From Methylobacterium symbioticum (GTDB taxonomy: Bacteria; Pseudomonadota; Alphaproteobacteria; Rhizobiales; Beijerinckiaceae): a stretch of 64,000 nucleotides of DNA. The notes below the pieces were generated by a model. That model searched no databases and was not told where the DNA came from. It saw only the letters and a program-made list of their open reading frames with translations. Each line of letters starts with the position of its first letter. Position 1 is the stretch's first letter. The position numbers and the translations under genes were made by a program. Shown one piece after another: positions 8,361 to 17,764 of the stretch. The stretch spans positions 1-64,000 of the forward strand of contig NZ_CABFPH010000013.1 of NCBI RefSeq assembly GCF_902141845.1, written 5' to 3'.

Positions 8361-9590
8361 ATGATCACGCAAGCCATGGTCCTGTGCGGCGGGCTCGGCA
8401 CGCGGCTGGGCAGCCTCACGGCCGACACGCCGAAGCCCCTGCTCCATGTGGGCGACCGGCCGTTCCTCGACGTGCTGCTGCATGAGCTGGGCCGGCACGG
8501 GATCCGCGACGTGGTCTTCCTGGCCTCGTTCCATCACGACAAGATCGCCGACTATGCACGCGACAACCCGGTCGCGAAGCGGTTCGGGATGCAGCTTCGG
8601 GTCTCGGTCGAACCCGAGCAGGCGGGCACGGGCGGCGCGCTCGCGCACGCCCTGCCGCTCGCCCAGGATGAATTTCTTGTCCTGAACGGCGATTCCTGGT
8701 TCGACATCAACGTGCTGGCGCTCGAGGCCCTGTCGGGCCGGCTCGCCTATGCCGATGTCGTGCTGACCTTGCGCGAGATCCCGAATGCCGACCGCTACGG
8801 GGTCGTCGTGACGGAGGGCGAGAAGGTCCTGAGCTTCCTGGAGCGCCAGGCCGAGCCCGGCCCCGGCCTCGTGAATGCCGGCATCTATCTGATGCGGAAA
8901 TCGGCGCTCGCATCCGTGCCGGCGGTCTGCTCGCTCGAGCGCGATGTCCTTCCCGCGCTGATCGAGCAGGGACGGGTCGCCGCGTGCCGGTTCGACGGAT
9001 ACTTCCTCGATATCGGCGTGCCGCAGAGCTTCGCCCAGGCCCAGAGCGAGGTCCCCCGGCAGCTTCGCCGGCCGGCCTGCTTCTTCGACCGGGACGGCGT
9101 CCTGAACCGCGACGACGGCTATGTCGGACAGGTCGATCGCTTCGTCTGGATCGAAGGCGCCCGCGAGGCGATCAAGGCCTGCAACGATGCGGGCTGGTTC
9201 GTCTTCGTCGTGACGAACCAAGCTGGCGTCGCACGGGGCTATTATACCGAGGACGACGTCCACCACCTCTACGCCCATATCCAATCGGAGATTCGGGCCG
9301 TCGGCGCGCATATCGACGACTTGCGCTACTGTCCCTACCATCCGGACGGGGTCGTTGAGCGGTATAAGCGGACGCATCCCTGGCGCAAACCGGAACCGGG
9401 CATGCTGCTCGACCTGATCGAGCACTGGAACATCGACCTAGATCGCAGTTGTTTCATCGGCGATCAGGAAACCGACATTCGAGCGGGCGACAGCATCAAT
9501 CTGAGAACGCATCTGTTCACGGGCGGAAACCTGCTCGCGTTCATGAAGACCGCACAGATCCTGCCGGACGCCTCGGCGGAGAGGCGATAG
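8361..9590 (+). CDS. hddC/gmhB: Fused heptose-1-phosphate nucleotidyltransferase (HddC-like) and heptose 1,7-bisphosphate phosphatase (GmhB-like)
   Basis: A 409-residue two-domain protein. Residues 1 to about 232 form a sugar-nucleotidyltransferase domain with LCGGLGTRL, the TPKPLL lysine and LNGDSWFD. Residues 236-409 form a HAD phosphatase of the GmhB type with nucleophile motif FFDRDGVLN (Asp243, Asp245), the VVTNQAG threonine, the RKPEPGM lysine and GDQETDI. The pair would remove the C7... phosphate of heptose 1,7-bisphosphate and then activate the C1 phosphate, most simply to GDP-D-glycero-D-manno-heptose. The zinc loop is atypical: CPYHPDG is present, but the later CXC pair of classical GmhB reads HPW. 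With hddA and gmhA the pathway is complete. Confidence 0.85.
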   Translation: MITQAMVLCGGLGTRLGSLTADTPKPLLHVGDRPFLDVLLHELGRHGIRDVVFLASFHHDKIADYARDNPVAKRFGMQLRVSVEPEQAGTGGALAHALPLAQDEFLVLNGDSWFDINVLALEALSGRLAYADVVLTLREIPNADRYGVVVTEGEKVLSFLERQAEPGPGLVNAGIYLMRKSALASVPAVCSLERDVLPALIEQGRVAACRFDGYFLDIGVPQSFAQAQSEVPRQLRRPACFFDRDGVLNRDDGYVGQVDRFVWIEGAREAIKACNDAGWFVFVVTNQAGVARGYYTEDDVHHLYAHIQSEIRAVGAHIDDLRYCPYHPDGVVERYKRTHPWRKPEPGMLLDLIEHWNIDLDRSCFIGDQETDIRAGDSINLRTHLFTGGNLLAFMKTAQILPDASAERR

Positions 9591-9647
9591 ACCGTCCCGC
9601 TGCGGATGGTGCCGGGGCGGCATCACGGACGGCGCCCGGGACCCCGT

Positions 9648-9661
9648 TTGACCCAGATCAA
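9648..9661 (+). promoter_or_regulatory. FNR/FixK-type box upstream of ccoN
   Basis: TTGACCCAGATCAA is a perfect TTGA-N6-TCAA palindrome, the consensus site of FNR/Anr/FixK regulators. It lies 71 bases before ccoN, as expected for low-oxygen activation of a cbb3 oxidase operon. Confidence 0.85.
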
Positions 9662-9688
9662 GGCTCCGGGCCGGCTCGCTCGGCTAAG

Positions 9689-9713
9689 CGCAGCAGGATC
9701 ACTCCCTGCTGCG
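9689..9713 (+). other. Leader hairpin before ccoN
   Basis: CGCAGCAGG (9689-9697) and CCTGCTGCG (9705-9713) are exact 9-base inverted repeats around a 7-base loop. The hairpin ends 19 bases before the ccoN ATG, so it may shape the mRNA leader. No T-run follows, so it is not a terminator. Confidence 0.5.
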
Positions 9714-9732
9714 TGAGGCGAACCGAGCAATC

Positions 9733-11406
9733 ATGGTCCCGGCACCCGTTCCCAAACACCTGACGGAGGGGGAGGCGGGCCTCGGCCTCGCCCTGCTCGT
9801 CGGCGCGCTCCTCTGCGGGCTCGCCTCGGCCCGCGTGGTCGACCGTCCCTTCGCCATCCATATGAGCCTGTTCGCCCTGGCCGGCCTCGCCGGGCTCGCG
9901 GTCATCCTGAAGCGCTACGAGGGCCGGCCGGCCCTGGCGCCGGCGCAGGAGATCGACGGAAAGCCGAACTACAACCTCGGGCCCATCAAGGTCGCGTGCG
10001 TCGCCGCGATGATCTGGGGCATCGCCGGCTTCCTCGTCGGCTGCATCATCGCCTTCCAGCTCTGGGCGCCCGCGCTCAATCTCGGGCTCGAATACACGAG
10101 CTTCGGCCGGCTGCGGCCGTTGCACACCTCGGCGGTGATCTTCGCCTTCGGCGGCAACGTCCTGATCGGGACCTCGCTCTACGTCGTGCAGCGCACCTGC
10201 CGCGCCCGGCTCGCCGGAGACCTCGCGCCCTGGTTCGTGGTGCTCGGCTACAACCTGTTCATCGTCATCGCCGGCACCGGCTACCTGATGGGCGTGACCC
10301 AATCGAAGGAATATGCCGAGCCCGAATGGTACGCCGATCTGTGGCTGACCATCGTCTGGGGCACCTACCTCGTCGTGTTCCTCGCCACGCTCTGGAAGCG
10401 CAAGGAACCGCACATCTTCGTCGCGAACTGGTTCTACCTCGCCTTCATCGTGACCATCGCGATGCTGCACGTGGTCAACAACCTCGCCCTGCCGGTGACT
10501 GTGTTCGGCTCCAAATCCTACCCGATCTTCTCCGGCGTGCAGGATGCCCTGGTCCAGTGGTGGTACGGCCATAACGCGGTCGGCTTCTTCCTCACCGCCG
10601 GCTTCCTGGCGATCATGTACTACTTCGTGCCGAAACGGGCCGAGCGGCCGATCTACTCGTACCGCCTGTCGATCATCCACTTCTGGACCCTGATCTTCAT
10701 GTATATCTGGGCGGGCCCGCACCATCTGCACTACACCGCGCTGCCCGACTGGGCGCAGACGCTCGGCATGACCTTCTCGATCATGCTCTGGATGCCGTCC
10801 TGGGGCGGCATGATCAACGGGCTGATGACCCTGTCGGGCGCCTGGGACAAGCTGCGCACCGATCCCGTCCTGCGCTTCATGGTCGTGTCGCTGGCCTTCT
10901 ACGGCATGGCGACCTTCGAGGGGCCGATGATGTCGATCAAGGCCGTCAACGCGCTCTCCCACTACACCGACTGGACCATCGGCCACGTGCATTCGGGCGC
11001 GCTCGGCTGGGTCGCCTATATCTCCTTCGGCGCCCTGTACTGCCTCGTGCCCTGGCTGTGGAACCGCCGGGACCTCTACTCCCTCAAGCTCGTCGAGTGG
11101 CATTTCTGGATCTCGACGCTCGGGATCGTGCTGTACATCAGCTCGATGTGGGTCGCCGGCATCATGCAGGGCCTGATGTGGCGCGCCTATAACGCGCTCG
11201 GCTTCCTCGAATACTCCTTCGTCGAGACGGTCGAGGCGATGCAGCCCTACTATCTGGTCCGCGCGCTCGGCGGCGTGCTGTTCCTGATCGGCGCGCTGAT
11301 CATGGCCTACAACCTCGCCATGACGATCGCGGGCAGGACCTCGGCCGCGAACGCGCCGCTCGGCGACACGCTCTCCGGACCCGCCGGCCTCGCCCCGGCC
11401 GAGTGA
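9733..11406 (+). CDS. ccoN: Cytochrome c oxidase, cbb3 type, subunit I
   Basis: Catalytic subunit of the high-affinity cbb3 terminal oxidase, which reduces oxygen to water at a haem b3/CuB centre in the inner membrane. The 557-residue protein has about 12 or more hydrophobic segments. Conserved stretches include the CuB/haem histidine regions [15 protein letters not shown] and [17 protein letters not shown], and [14 protein letters not shown]-like sequence further on ([14 protein letters not shown]). Length is slightly above the usual 480-540 because of an N-terminal extension of about 80 residues with two hydrophobic stretches. First gene of ccoNOQP, under an FNR-type box. Confidence 0.96.
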   Translation: MVPAPVPKHLTEGEAGLGLALLVGALLCGLASARVVDRPFAIHMSLFALAGLAGLAVILKRYEGRPALAPAQEIDGKPNYNLGPIKVACVAAMIWGIAGFLVGCIIAFQLWAPALNLGLEYTSFGRLRPLHTSAVIFAFGGNVLIGTSLYVVQRTCRARLAGDLAPWFVVLGYNLFIVIAGTGYLMGVTQSKEYAEPEWYADLWLTIVWGTYLVVFLATLWKRKEPHIFVANWFYLAFIVTIAMLHVVNNLALPVTVFGSKSYPIFSGVQDALVQWWYGHNAVGFFLTAGFLAIMYYFVPKRAERPIYSYRLSIIHFWTLIFMYIWAGPHHLHYTALPDWAQTLGMTFSIMLWMPSWGGMINGLMTLSGAWDKLRTDPVLRFMVVSLAFYGMATFEGPMMSIKAVNALSHYTDWTIGHVHSGALGWVAYISFGALYCLVPWLWNRRDLYSLKLVEWHFWISTLGIVLYISSMWVAGIMQGLMWRAYNALGFLEYSFVETVEAMQPYYLVRALGGVLFLIGALIMAYNLAMTIAGRTSAANAPLGDTLSGPAGLAPAE

Positions 11407-11475
11407 TCCGCGCCGCGGGGCCGCCACCGCGCGGCCCCGCCCCCTTCATGCCCATCGCATCACGGAAGAAGCCCG

Positions 11476-12222
11476 ATGGCCACCGCCCAGCCCGGCCTCT
11501 GGAAGAGGCACGAGATCTTCGAGAAGAACTCCATCATCCTGCTCCTCGGCGCGCTCATCGTCGTCGCCATCGGCGGCCTCGTGGAGATCACGCCGCTCTT
11601 CTACCTGAAGAGCACCGTCGAGGCGGTGGAGGGCGTCCGACCCTACACGCCCCTCGAGCTTGCCGGCCGCAACATCTACATCCGCGAGGGCTGCTACCTC
11701 TGCCACAGTCAGATGGTCCGGCCGATGCGCGACGAGATCGAGCGCTACGGCCATTTCTCGCTCGCGGCCGAGAGCCTGTACGATCATCCCTTCCAATGGG
11801 GCTCCAAGCGGACCGGGCCGGATCTCGCCCGCGTCGGCGGCAAGTATTCGGATCAGTGGCACCGGGAGCACCTGATCGATCCGCGCGCCGTGGTGCCCGC
11901 CTCGATCATGCCGGCCTACGCCTTCCTCGACCGGCCGCTCGACGCCGACGCCGTCGCCGAGGACCTCAAGGCGAACCGGGCGCTCGGCGTGCCCTACACC
12001 GACGAGATGATCGCCTTGGCGCGCACTGACCTGAAGGCGCAGCTCGATCCGGACGGCGCAGGCGCCGCCGAGCTCCAGCGCCGCTACCCGGGGGCGACCA
12101 TCCGCGATTTCGGCGGCGACAGCACCCGGGCCGCCGAGATCGACGCGCTGATCGCCTATCTGCAGGTGCTCGGCACCATGGTCGACTTCAAGATCTACGA
12201 AGACAAGCAGAACCTGAGGTGA
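11476..12222 (+). CDS. ccoO: Cytochrome c oxidase, cbb3 type, subunit II (mono-haem)
   Basis: A 248-residue membrane-anchored cytochrome c subunit that passes electrons to CcoN. An N-terminal helix (about residues 18-38) precedes a periplasmic domain with one haem-binding motif, CYLCH (Cys73, Cys76, His77). The following [10 protein letters not shown] and [14 protein letters not shown] stretches are hallmarks of CcoO, and a distal IMPAYAF methionine is the likely axial ligand. It lies 69 bases after ccoN. Confidence 0.96.
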   Translation: MATAQPGLWKRHEIFEKNSIILLLGALIVVAIGGLVEITPLFYLKSTVEAVEGVRPYTPLELAGRNIYIREGCYLCHSQMVRPMRDEIERYGHFSLAAESLYDHPFQWGSKRTGPDLARVGGKYSDQWHREHLIDPRAVVPASIMPAYAFLDRPLDADAVAEDLKANRALGVPYTDEMIALARTDLKAQLDPDGAGAAELQRRYPGATIRDFGGDSTRAAEIDALIAYLQVLGTMVDFKIYEDKQNLR

Positions 12223-12227
12223 GCGAC

Positions 12228-12377
12228 GTGACCTACGAGAGCGCAGCCGCCTTCGCGCAGACCAGCGGCCTCCTCTACTTCGTCGGCATCTTCGCGGCCG
12301 CGTGCCTGTACGCCTTCTGGCCGCGCAACCGGGCCCGGTTCGACGCCGCCGCCCATCTCCCCCTGATCGAGGACTGA
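12228..12377 (+). CDS. ccoQ: Cytochrome c oxidase, cbb3 type, subunit CcoQ
   Basis: A 49-residue single-helix protein (helix around SGLLYFVGIFAAACLYAFWP) followed by a short charged tail, the standard form of CcoQ, which stabilises the cbb3 complex. GTG at 12228 is preferred because GAGG sits 8 bases upstream inside the ccoO end; a GTG at 12219 overlapping the ccoO stop would add three residues. It lies between ccoO and ccoP, where ccoQ always sits. Confidence 0.85.
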   Translation: MTYESAAAFAQTSGLLYFVGIFAAACLYAFWPRNRARFDAAAHLPLIED

Positions 12378-12382
12378 CCGCC

Positions 12383-13261
12383 GTGTCCGACGCTGCGAAT
12401 CCCGGAACGCCGACCGCCGGCCCGGAGACCACCGGGCATGAATGGGATGGCATCGCCGAGTACAACAATCCCCTGCCGCGCTGGTGGCTCTACGGGCTCT
12501 ACGCCACGATCGTCTGGGCGTTCGGCTACTGGATCGCCTATCCGGCCTGGCCGCTCGTCTCCGGCTATACGGGCGGCCTGCTCGGCTACTCGCAGCGGGC
12601 CACCGTGCTCCACGAGGTCGCGGCCGTGCGCCGGGAGCGCGACGCGCGCGGCCAGGCGCAGCTCGCCAGCGCCTCGGTCGGCGAGATCCGGGCCGATCCC
12701 GCTCTGCTGCGCTTGGCGCTCGCCACCGGCAAGGCGGCCTTCGGCGACAATTGCGCCGCCTGCCACGGCACGTCGGCCACCGGCCGTACGGGCTACCCGA
12801 ACCTGCAGGACGACGAGTGGCTCTGGGGCGGCAGCCCCGAGGCGATCGAGCGGACCATCCGCTACGGCGCGCGCTCCGGCCACGGAGAGGCGCATGTGGG
12901 CGACATGCCGGCCTTCGGGCGCGACGGCGTCCTGACGCGCGGGGAGATCGAGGCCGTGGCGAGCTACGTGCTCTCGCTCTCCGGCAAGCCGGGCGTTGCG
13001 GGAGCCAAGCTCGACACGGGCGCCGAGATCTTCGCCGGCAACTGCGCCGCGTGCCATGGCGCGTCCGCGAAGGGGAATCCCGAGATGGGCGCGCCGAACC
13101 TGAGCGACGCGGTCTGGCTCTACGGGTCCGCACCCGAACAGGTCGTTGCCACGGTCACGAACGGGCGCAAGGGGGTGATGCCGGCCTGGGAAGGCCGTCT
13201 CGACGCGGCGACCATCAAGGCGCTCGCCGTCTACGTCCACAGCCTCGGCGGCGGCCGATAG
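12383..13261 (+). CDS. ccoP: Cytochrome c oxidase, cbb3 type, subunit III (di-haem)
   Basis: A 292-residue membrane-anchored di-haem cytochrome c, the electron entry point of the cbb3 oxidase. The N-terminus has the CcoP signature (HEWDGIAEYNNPLPRWW) followed by one helix. Two haem c sites read CAACH, at Cys124-His128 and Cys221-His225, each with a distal methionine region (GDMPAFG and GVMPAWEG). GTG at 12383, 5 bases after the ccoQ stop, gives the family N-terminus. Last gene of the structural operon. Confidence 0.95.
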   Translation: MSDAANPGTPTAGPETTGHEWDGIAEYNNPLPRWWLYGLYATIVWAFGYWIAYPAWPLVSGYTGGLLGYSQRATVLHEVAAVRRERDARGQAQLASASVGEIRADPALLRLALATGKAAFGDNCAACHGTSATGRTGYPNLQDDEWLWGGSPEAIERTIRYGARSGHGEAHVGDMPAFGRDGVLTRGEIEAVASYVLSLSGKPGVAGAKLDTGAEIFAGNCAACHGASAKGNPEMGAPNLSDAVWLYGSAPEQVVATVTNGRKGVMPAWEGRLDAATIKALAVYVHSLGGGR

Positions 13262-13305
13262 CACCCGCGCGCGCCGCCGATACGGGGCGCGCCCCCCAGC
13301 TCCGT

Positions 13306-13319
13306 TTGAGGGAGATCAA
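13306..13319 (+). promoter_or_regulatory. FNR/FixK-type box upstream of ccoG
   Basis: TTGAGGGAGATCAA is a second exact TTGA-N6-TCAA site, 67 bases before the ccoG ATG. It suggests that the accessory genes ccoGHIS have their own oxygen-regulated promoter in addition to read-through from ccoNOQP. Confidence 0.85.
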
Positions 13320-13386
13320 GGCGGCAGGCGCGTCCCGTCCCTATCGCCATCGGCACCGGCCTCGCAGCCGGACGGAACCCGCACCG

Positions 13387-14895
13387 ATGCCGCTCGCCGA
13401 ACCCACCGAGACAAGACGCGCCGCCGAGCCGATGCCCGCCCCCGGGCGCACCAAGAAGTTCGGCACGGCGGCGACCCGGGCGGCGATCCCCGCGGTTACC
13501 GGCTCCCTCTTCGCCGGCCGCCGGAAGATCCAGCCGCAGGCGGTCCGCGGCACCTTCCGGCGGATCAAGTGGGCGCTGCTCGCCGTCGCGCTCGGCGTCT
13601 ACTACCTCGTTCCCTTCCTGCGCTGGGATCGCGGGCCCGGCGGGCCCTTCCAGGCCGTCCTGCTCGACCTCGACCGGGGCCGCTTCTACGCCTTCTCCAT
13701 CGAGCTCTGGCCGCAGGACGTCACCTACGTGATGGGGCTCCTGATCCTGGCAGCCCTGATCCTGTTCCTGATGAACGCGGTCGCCGGCCGGATCTGGTGC
13801 GGCTATCTCTGCCCCCAGACGGTGTGGACGGACCTGTTCCTGGCCGTCGAGCGCCTGATCGAGGGCGACCGGCGCGCGCGCTTGCGACTCGACGCGGCAC
13901 CCTGGTCGGTCGAGACGATCGCGCTGCGGGGCATGAAACACGCGATCTGGCTGATGATCGCGTGGTGGACCGGGGGTGCCTGGGTTCTCTACTTCGCCGA
14001 CGCGCCGACGCTGGTGGGCGAGCTCGCCACCTTCCAGGCGCCTCCGGCCGCCTACACGGCGATCCTGATCCTGACGGCGACGACCTACGGCCTCGCGGGC
14101 CACATGCGCGAGCAGGTCTGCACCTTCATGTGCCCCTGGCCGCGCATCCAGGCTGCGCTCACCGACGAGCACGCCCTCAACATCCTCTACCGCGACGACC
14201 GCGGTGAGCCGCGCACCCCCGCCAAGAAGGCCGCGGCCCGGCGCGCGGCCGGCGAGCCGGCGGGCGATTGCGTGGATTGCTTCGCCTGCGTCACCGCCTG
14301 CCCGGCCGGCATCGACATCCGCGACGGCCTGCAGATGGACTGCATCCAGTGCGGCCTCTGCGTCGATGCCTGCGACGCGGTGATGACGCGGCTCGACCGG
14401 CCGACCGGCCTGATCGGCTACGACACCGAGGCGAACCGCCGGAGCCGGGCGGTCGGCGGCGGTCCAGTGAGCCGGATCGTGCGGCCGCGGACCGTGCTCT
14501 ACGCGGTGCTCGTCGCAGGGGTCGGCGGCTTCATGCTCTACAGCCTCCTGACGCGCAGCTTCACCGCCCTGAGCGTGCTGCACGACCGCAACCCGCAATT
14601 CGTGACCCTGTCCGACGGTTCGGTCCGAAACGGCTTCACCCTCCGCATCGTCAACAAGCGGCCCGCCGAGCGCCGCTTCGCGCTCGCGCTCGCGGGGCTG
14701 CCAGAGGCGCGCGTCGACGTAGTGGGCGGCGTGCCGGATGCGCTGCCGGTGCCCGCCGATGCGACGCAGGAGTTCCGCGTCCTCGTTTTCATGCCGCCCG
14801 ACGCGCGCGCGGCGAACGCGCCGCTCACCTTCCGGATCACCGATCCCGAGACCGGCGAGGCCGCCGGTGCCCAGGACTACTTCAAGGCCCCCTGA
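13387..14895 (+). CDS. ccoG: Cytochrome c oxidase accessory protein CcoG (FixG/RdxA)
   Basis: A 502-residue membrane ferredoxin-like protein needed for cbb3 maturation, thought to act as a cupric reductase. It shows RIWCGYLCPQTVWTDL near the second helix, the EQVCTFMCPWPRIQ segment, then two [4Fe-4S] motifs, CVDCFACVTACP and CIQCGLCVDACD. The C-terminal part is an immunoglobulin-like periplasmic domain. ATG at 13387 gives the expected start, since the frame upstream runs through ccoP in another phase. First gene of ccoGHIS. Confidence 0.94.
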   Translation: MPLAEPTETRRAAEPMPAPGRTKKFGTAATRAAIPAVTGSLFAGRRKIQPQAVRGTFRRIKWALLAVALGVYYLVPFLRWDRGPGGPFQAVLLDLDRGRFYAFSIELWPQDVTYVMGLLILAALILFLMNAVAGRIWCGYLCPQTVWTDLFLAVERLIEGDRRARLRLDAAPWSVETIALRGMKHAIWLMIAWWTGGAWVLYFADAPTLVGELATFQAPPAAYTAILILTATTYGLAGHMREQVCTFMCPWPRIQAALTDEHALNILYRDDRGEPRTPAKKAAARRAAGEPAGDCVDCFACVTACPAGIDIRDGLQMDCIQCGLCVDACDAVMTRLDRPTGLIGYDTEANRRSRAVGGGPVSRIVRPRTVLYAVLVAGVGGFMLYSLLTRSFTALSVLHDRNPQFVTLSDGSVRNGFTLRIVNKRPAERRFALALAGLPEARVDVVGGVPDALPVPADATQEFRVLVFMPPDARAANAPLTFRITDPETGEAAGAQDYFKAP

Positions 14896-14897
14896 CC

Positions 14898-15425
14898 ATG
14901 AGCGCAGCCGATTCCATCCGCGCCGAGCGGCCTCCTGGCGCGCCGACGCCGCGCCTCACTGGCGGCCGGATCTTCGCGATCGTCGCGGCCTTCTTCGGCA
15001 CGGTGGCGAGCGCCGACGCCATCCTCGTCGCCTCGGCCTTGCGGACATGGTCCGGGCTCGAGGAGCCGTCGCCCTATCAGGCAAGCCAGCGCTACAACGC
15101 GGAGCTGCGCTCCGCACGGGCGCAGGGCGCGCGCGGATGGTCGCTGGCGAGCATGGCCCTGCGCGCGGGCCGGACCGACGCAGCGCTGACCGTCACCCTT
15201 CGGGACGGGGGCGGGGCACCGCTCGACGGCCGCAGCCTGCGGGCGCGGCTCGAACGGCCGACCGACAAGCGGGCCGACCGCACGCTCGCCCTGACCCCGT
15301 CCGCCCCCGGAACCTATACGGGCCGCCTTGCCGAGGTGGCGAGCGGCCAGTGGGATCTCGTCGTCGAGGTCGTCGAGGCCGAGCGCCCCGCCTTCCGGCG
15401 CCGCCACCGGGTCGTGCTGGACTGA
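14898..15425 (+). CDS. ccoH: CcoH/FixH family protein
   Basis: A 175-residue protein with one N-terminal membrane helix (about residues 24-48) and a periplasmic beta-rich domain, as in FixH. FixH proteins bind the cbb3 complex and are required for its assembly, probably in copper delivery. Its ATG lies 2 bases after the ccoG stop. Sequence conservation in the family is low, so the call rests on topology and position between ccoG and ccoI. Confidence 0.88.
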   Translation: MSAADSIRAERPPGAPTPRLTGGRIFAIVAAFFGTVASADAILVASALRTWSGLEEPSPYQASQRYNAELRSARAQGARGWSLASMALRAGRTDAALTVTLRDGGGAPLDGRSLRARLERPTDKRADRTLALTPSAPGTYTGRLAEVASGQWDLVVEVVEAERPAFRRRHRVVLD

Positions 15426-15436
15426 GGCGGCGTGCG

Positions 15437-17764
15437 ATGTGCTGCACCGACATGGCGCTCGCCTATGTGGAGGCCCACGCCGCCTGGAGCGAGGCGAACA
15501 CCAAGCCCTCGCTCAGCCGGGACTACGCGGCCTTCGTCGCCCGCGCGGCGGACGGCTCGGCGCGCGCCGCCTTCGCCGTCGAGGGCGTCCGCTGCGCCGG
15601 CTGCATGGCCGCGATCGAGGACGGACTCGCCGGCCTGCCGGGCGTCAGCAGCGCGCGGCTCAGCTTCTCCGACCGGCGCCTGACGGTGACTTGGACGGGC
15701 GAGGCCGAAGCCGATATCGGCGCCGTCCTCGCCGCCCTCGACGCGCTCGGCTTCAAGGCCCAGCCCTTCGCTCCGGGCCGGCTCTCGGACGCGGAGGCGA
15801 CCGAGACACGGCGGCTGATCCGGGCGCTCGCCGTGGCGGGCTTCGCCTCGATGAACGTGATGCTGCTCGCGATCTCCGTCTGGGCCGGCAACGTCTCTGA
15901 CATGACGCCGGAGAACCGGGATCTCTTCCACTGGATCCAGGCGATGATCGCGCTGCCGGCTGCGGCCTATGCCGGGCGCCCGTTCTACGAGGGGGCATTC
16001 CGCGGATTGCGGGCGGGCCGCGTGACGATGGACCTCCCCATCACCCTCGGCGTCGTGCTGACGCTGGTGATGTCGGTGGTGGAATCGCTCGCGGGCGCCG
16101 CCCACGCCTATTTCGACGGCGCCACGATGCTGCTGTTCTTCCTGCTGATCGGCCGCGTCCTCGACCAGACCATGCGGCGGCGCACGCGCGCCTTCGCGGA
16201 GAACCTCGCCGCGCTCCGCAGCGAGAGCGCCACACAGGTCGAGGCGGGGGGCAGCCTGCGCGACGTTCCCTTGGCCGAGCTCCGGCCGGGCACGCGAATC
16301 CTGGTGCGGCCGGGCGAGCGGGTCCCGGCCGACGGCGTGGTCGAGCACGGCGCCTCCGATCTCGACCAGAGCCTCGTCACCGGCGAGACCGCCGCCATCG
16401 GCGTGCGCGGCGGCGATCCCGTCTTCGCGGGCGCCCTCAACGGCGACGGCGCCTTGACGGTGCGGGTGACCGCCGCCGCGGGCACGAGCCTCCTCGACGC
16501 GGTCGAGGAGCTGATGCAGCGCGCCCTCGCGGCACGCTCGCGCGCGCTCGTCCTCGCCGACCGGGCGACGCGCCTCTACGTGCCCCTGGTCCATGCGGCC
16601 GCCGCCCTGACCCTTGCCGGATGGCTCGCGGCCGGCGCCGGCTGGCACGCCGCGCTGCTCGATGCCGTCGCCGTTCTGATCGTGACCTGCCCCTGCGCGC
16701 TCGGTCTCGCCATCCCCGCCGTGCAGGTGGTGGCCTCGGGCGCCCTGTTCCGCGAAGGCGTGCTCCTCAACGATGGCACGGCGCTGGAGCGCTTCGCCGA
16801 GATCGACACCGTGGTGTTCGACAAGACGGGGACCCTCACCCTCCCGCTTCCGACCTTGGCGGACGGGCAGCCCGAGGGCGGTGCGCTCCGGCTGGCTGCG
16901 CGACTCGCACTGTCGAGCCGGCACCCGATGGCGGCGGCGCTCGCCGCAACGGCACCAGGCGCGGAGCCCTTCCCCGGCGCGGAGGAAGCCGCGGGGCTCG
17001 GCGTGCGCGCCGTGGTGGACGGCGTCGCGCTGCGTCTCGGCTCGGCCCGCTTCTGCGAGGCCGAGGCGCAGGCGGAGGCCGCGCTGGCGGTCCATCCGGA
17101 CGCCTCGGTGATCTGCTTCCGGGCGGGCGACGCCGCCCCGGTCGCCTTCGCGGTGCGCCAGAGCCTGCGCCCCGACGCAGCCGCGGTCGTCGAGACCCTG
17201 CAGCAGGCCGGGCGGCGCGTCCTGATCCTCTCCGGCGACCGGCCCAGCGCGGTCGAGGTCGTTGCCCGACGGCTCGGCGTGACGGAATGGGAGGCGGGGC
17301 TGACGCCGCCGGACAAGATTGCCCGGATCGAGGCCCTGCAGAGGTCGGGCCGGCGGGTGCTGATGGTGGGCGACGGGCTCAACGACGCGCCGGCGCTCGC
17401 GGCCGCGCACGCCTCGCTCTCGCCGGTGACCGCCGCCCATGTCAGCCAGGCCGCCGCCGACGCCCTGTTCCTCGGCCGCGACCTCGCACCGGTCCTGGCC
17501 GTGCTTGCGGCGGGCCGGCGGGCGCGGCGGCTCATGCTCCAGAACCTGTGGTTCTCGGCCGCCTACAACCTGGTCGCCGTCCCGCTCGCGGCGGCGGGTC
17601 TGCTGACGCCTCTGATCGCCGCCCTGGCGATGTCCGGCTCGTCCCTCGTCGTCACCCTGAACGCCCTGCGCGCCCGCACCGGGACGGCGCGGCAGGGCTC
17701 CCCCGCCGCGAACACCGCGCCCGATCCGACGCGCGCGCCGCAGCTCGCCAGAGGCCGTCCGTGA
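15437..17764 (+). CDS. ccoI: Copper-transporting P-type ATPase CcoI (FixI)
   Basis: A 775-residue P1B-type ATPase that exports copper across the inner membrane for insertion into the cbb3 oxidase. The N-terminal metal-binding domain has CAGC (Cys53, Cys56), and the transmembrane metal site is CPC (Cys418-Pro-Cys420). The phosphorylation motif is DKTGTLT with Asp462; TGE (actuator), SSRHPMA and GDGLNDAP are also present. It belongs to the FixI branch by position rather than the detoxifying CopA branch. Its stop overlaps the ccoS start. Confidence 0.95.
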   Translation: MCCTDMALAYVEAHAAWSEANTKPSLSRDYAAFVARAADGSARAAFAVEGVRCAGCMAAIEDGLAGLPGVSSARLSFSDRRLTVTWTGEAEADIGAVLAALDALGFKAQPFAPGRLSDAEATETRRLIRALAVAGFASMNVMLLAISVWAGNVSDMTPENRDLFHWIQAMIALPAAAYAGRPFYEGAFRGLRAGRVTMDLPITLGVVLTLVMSVVESLAGAAHAYFDGATMLLFFLLIGRVLDQTMRRRTRAFAENLAALRSESATQVEAGGSLRDVPLAELRPGTRILVRPGERVPADGVVEHGASDLDQSLVTGETAAIGVRGGDPVFAGALNGDGALTVRVTAAAGTSLLDAVEELMQRALAARSRALVLADRATRLYVPLVHAAAALTLAGWLAAGAGWHAALLDAVAVLIVTCPCALGLAIPAVQVVASGALFREGVLLNDGTALERFAEIDTVVFDKTGTLTLPLPTLADGQPEGGALRLAARLALSSRHPMAAALAATAPGAEPFPGAEEAAGLGVRAVVDGVALRLGSARFCEAEAQAEAALAVHPDASVICFRAGDAAPVAFAVRQSLRPDAAAVVETLQQAGRRVLILSGDRPSAVEVVARRLGVTEWEAGLTPPDKIARIEALQRSGRRVLMVGDGLNDAPALAAAHASLSPVTAAHVSQAAADALFLGRDLAPVLAVLAAGRRARRLMLQNLWFSAAYNLVAVPLAAAGLLTPLIAALAMSGSSLVVTLNALRARTGTARQGSPAANTAPDPTRAPQLARGRP

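Noticed and set aside
9658-11427. Long minus-strand open frame opposite ccoN
   Set aside because: It is the antisense of a clear cytochrome oxidase gene; its composition is Arg/Gly/Glu/His-rich as expected from GC-rich complement, with no domain.
12442-13386. Upstream extension of the ccoG frame
   Set aside because: It overlaps ccoP out of frame; ccoG starts at the ATG at 13387.
15314-17440. Long minus-strand open frame opposite ccoI
   Set aside because: Shadow of the copper ATPase gene; low-complexity product and no ribosome site.
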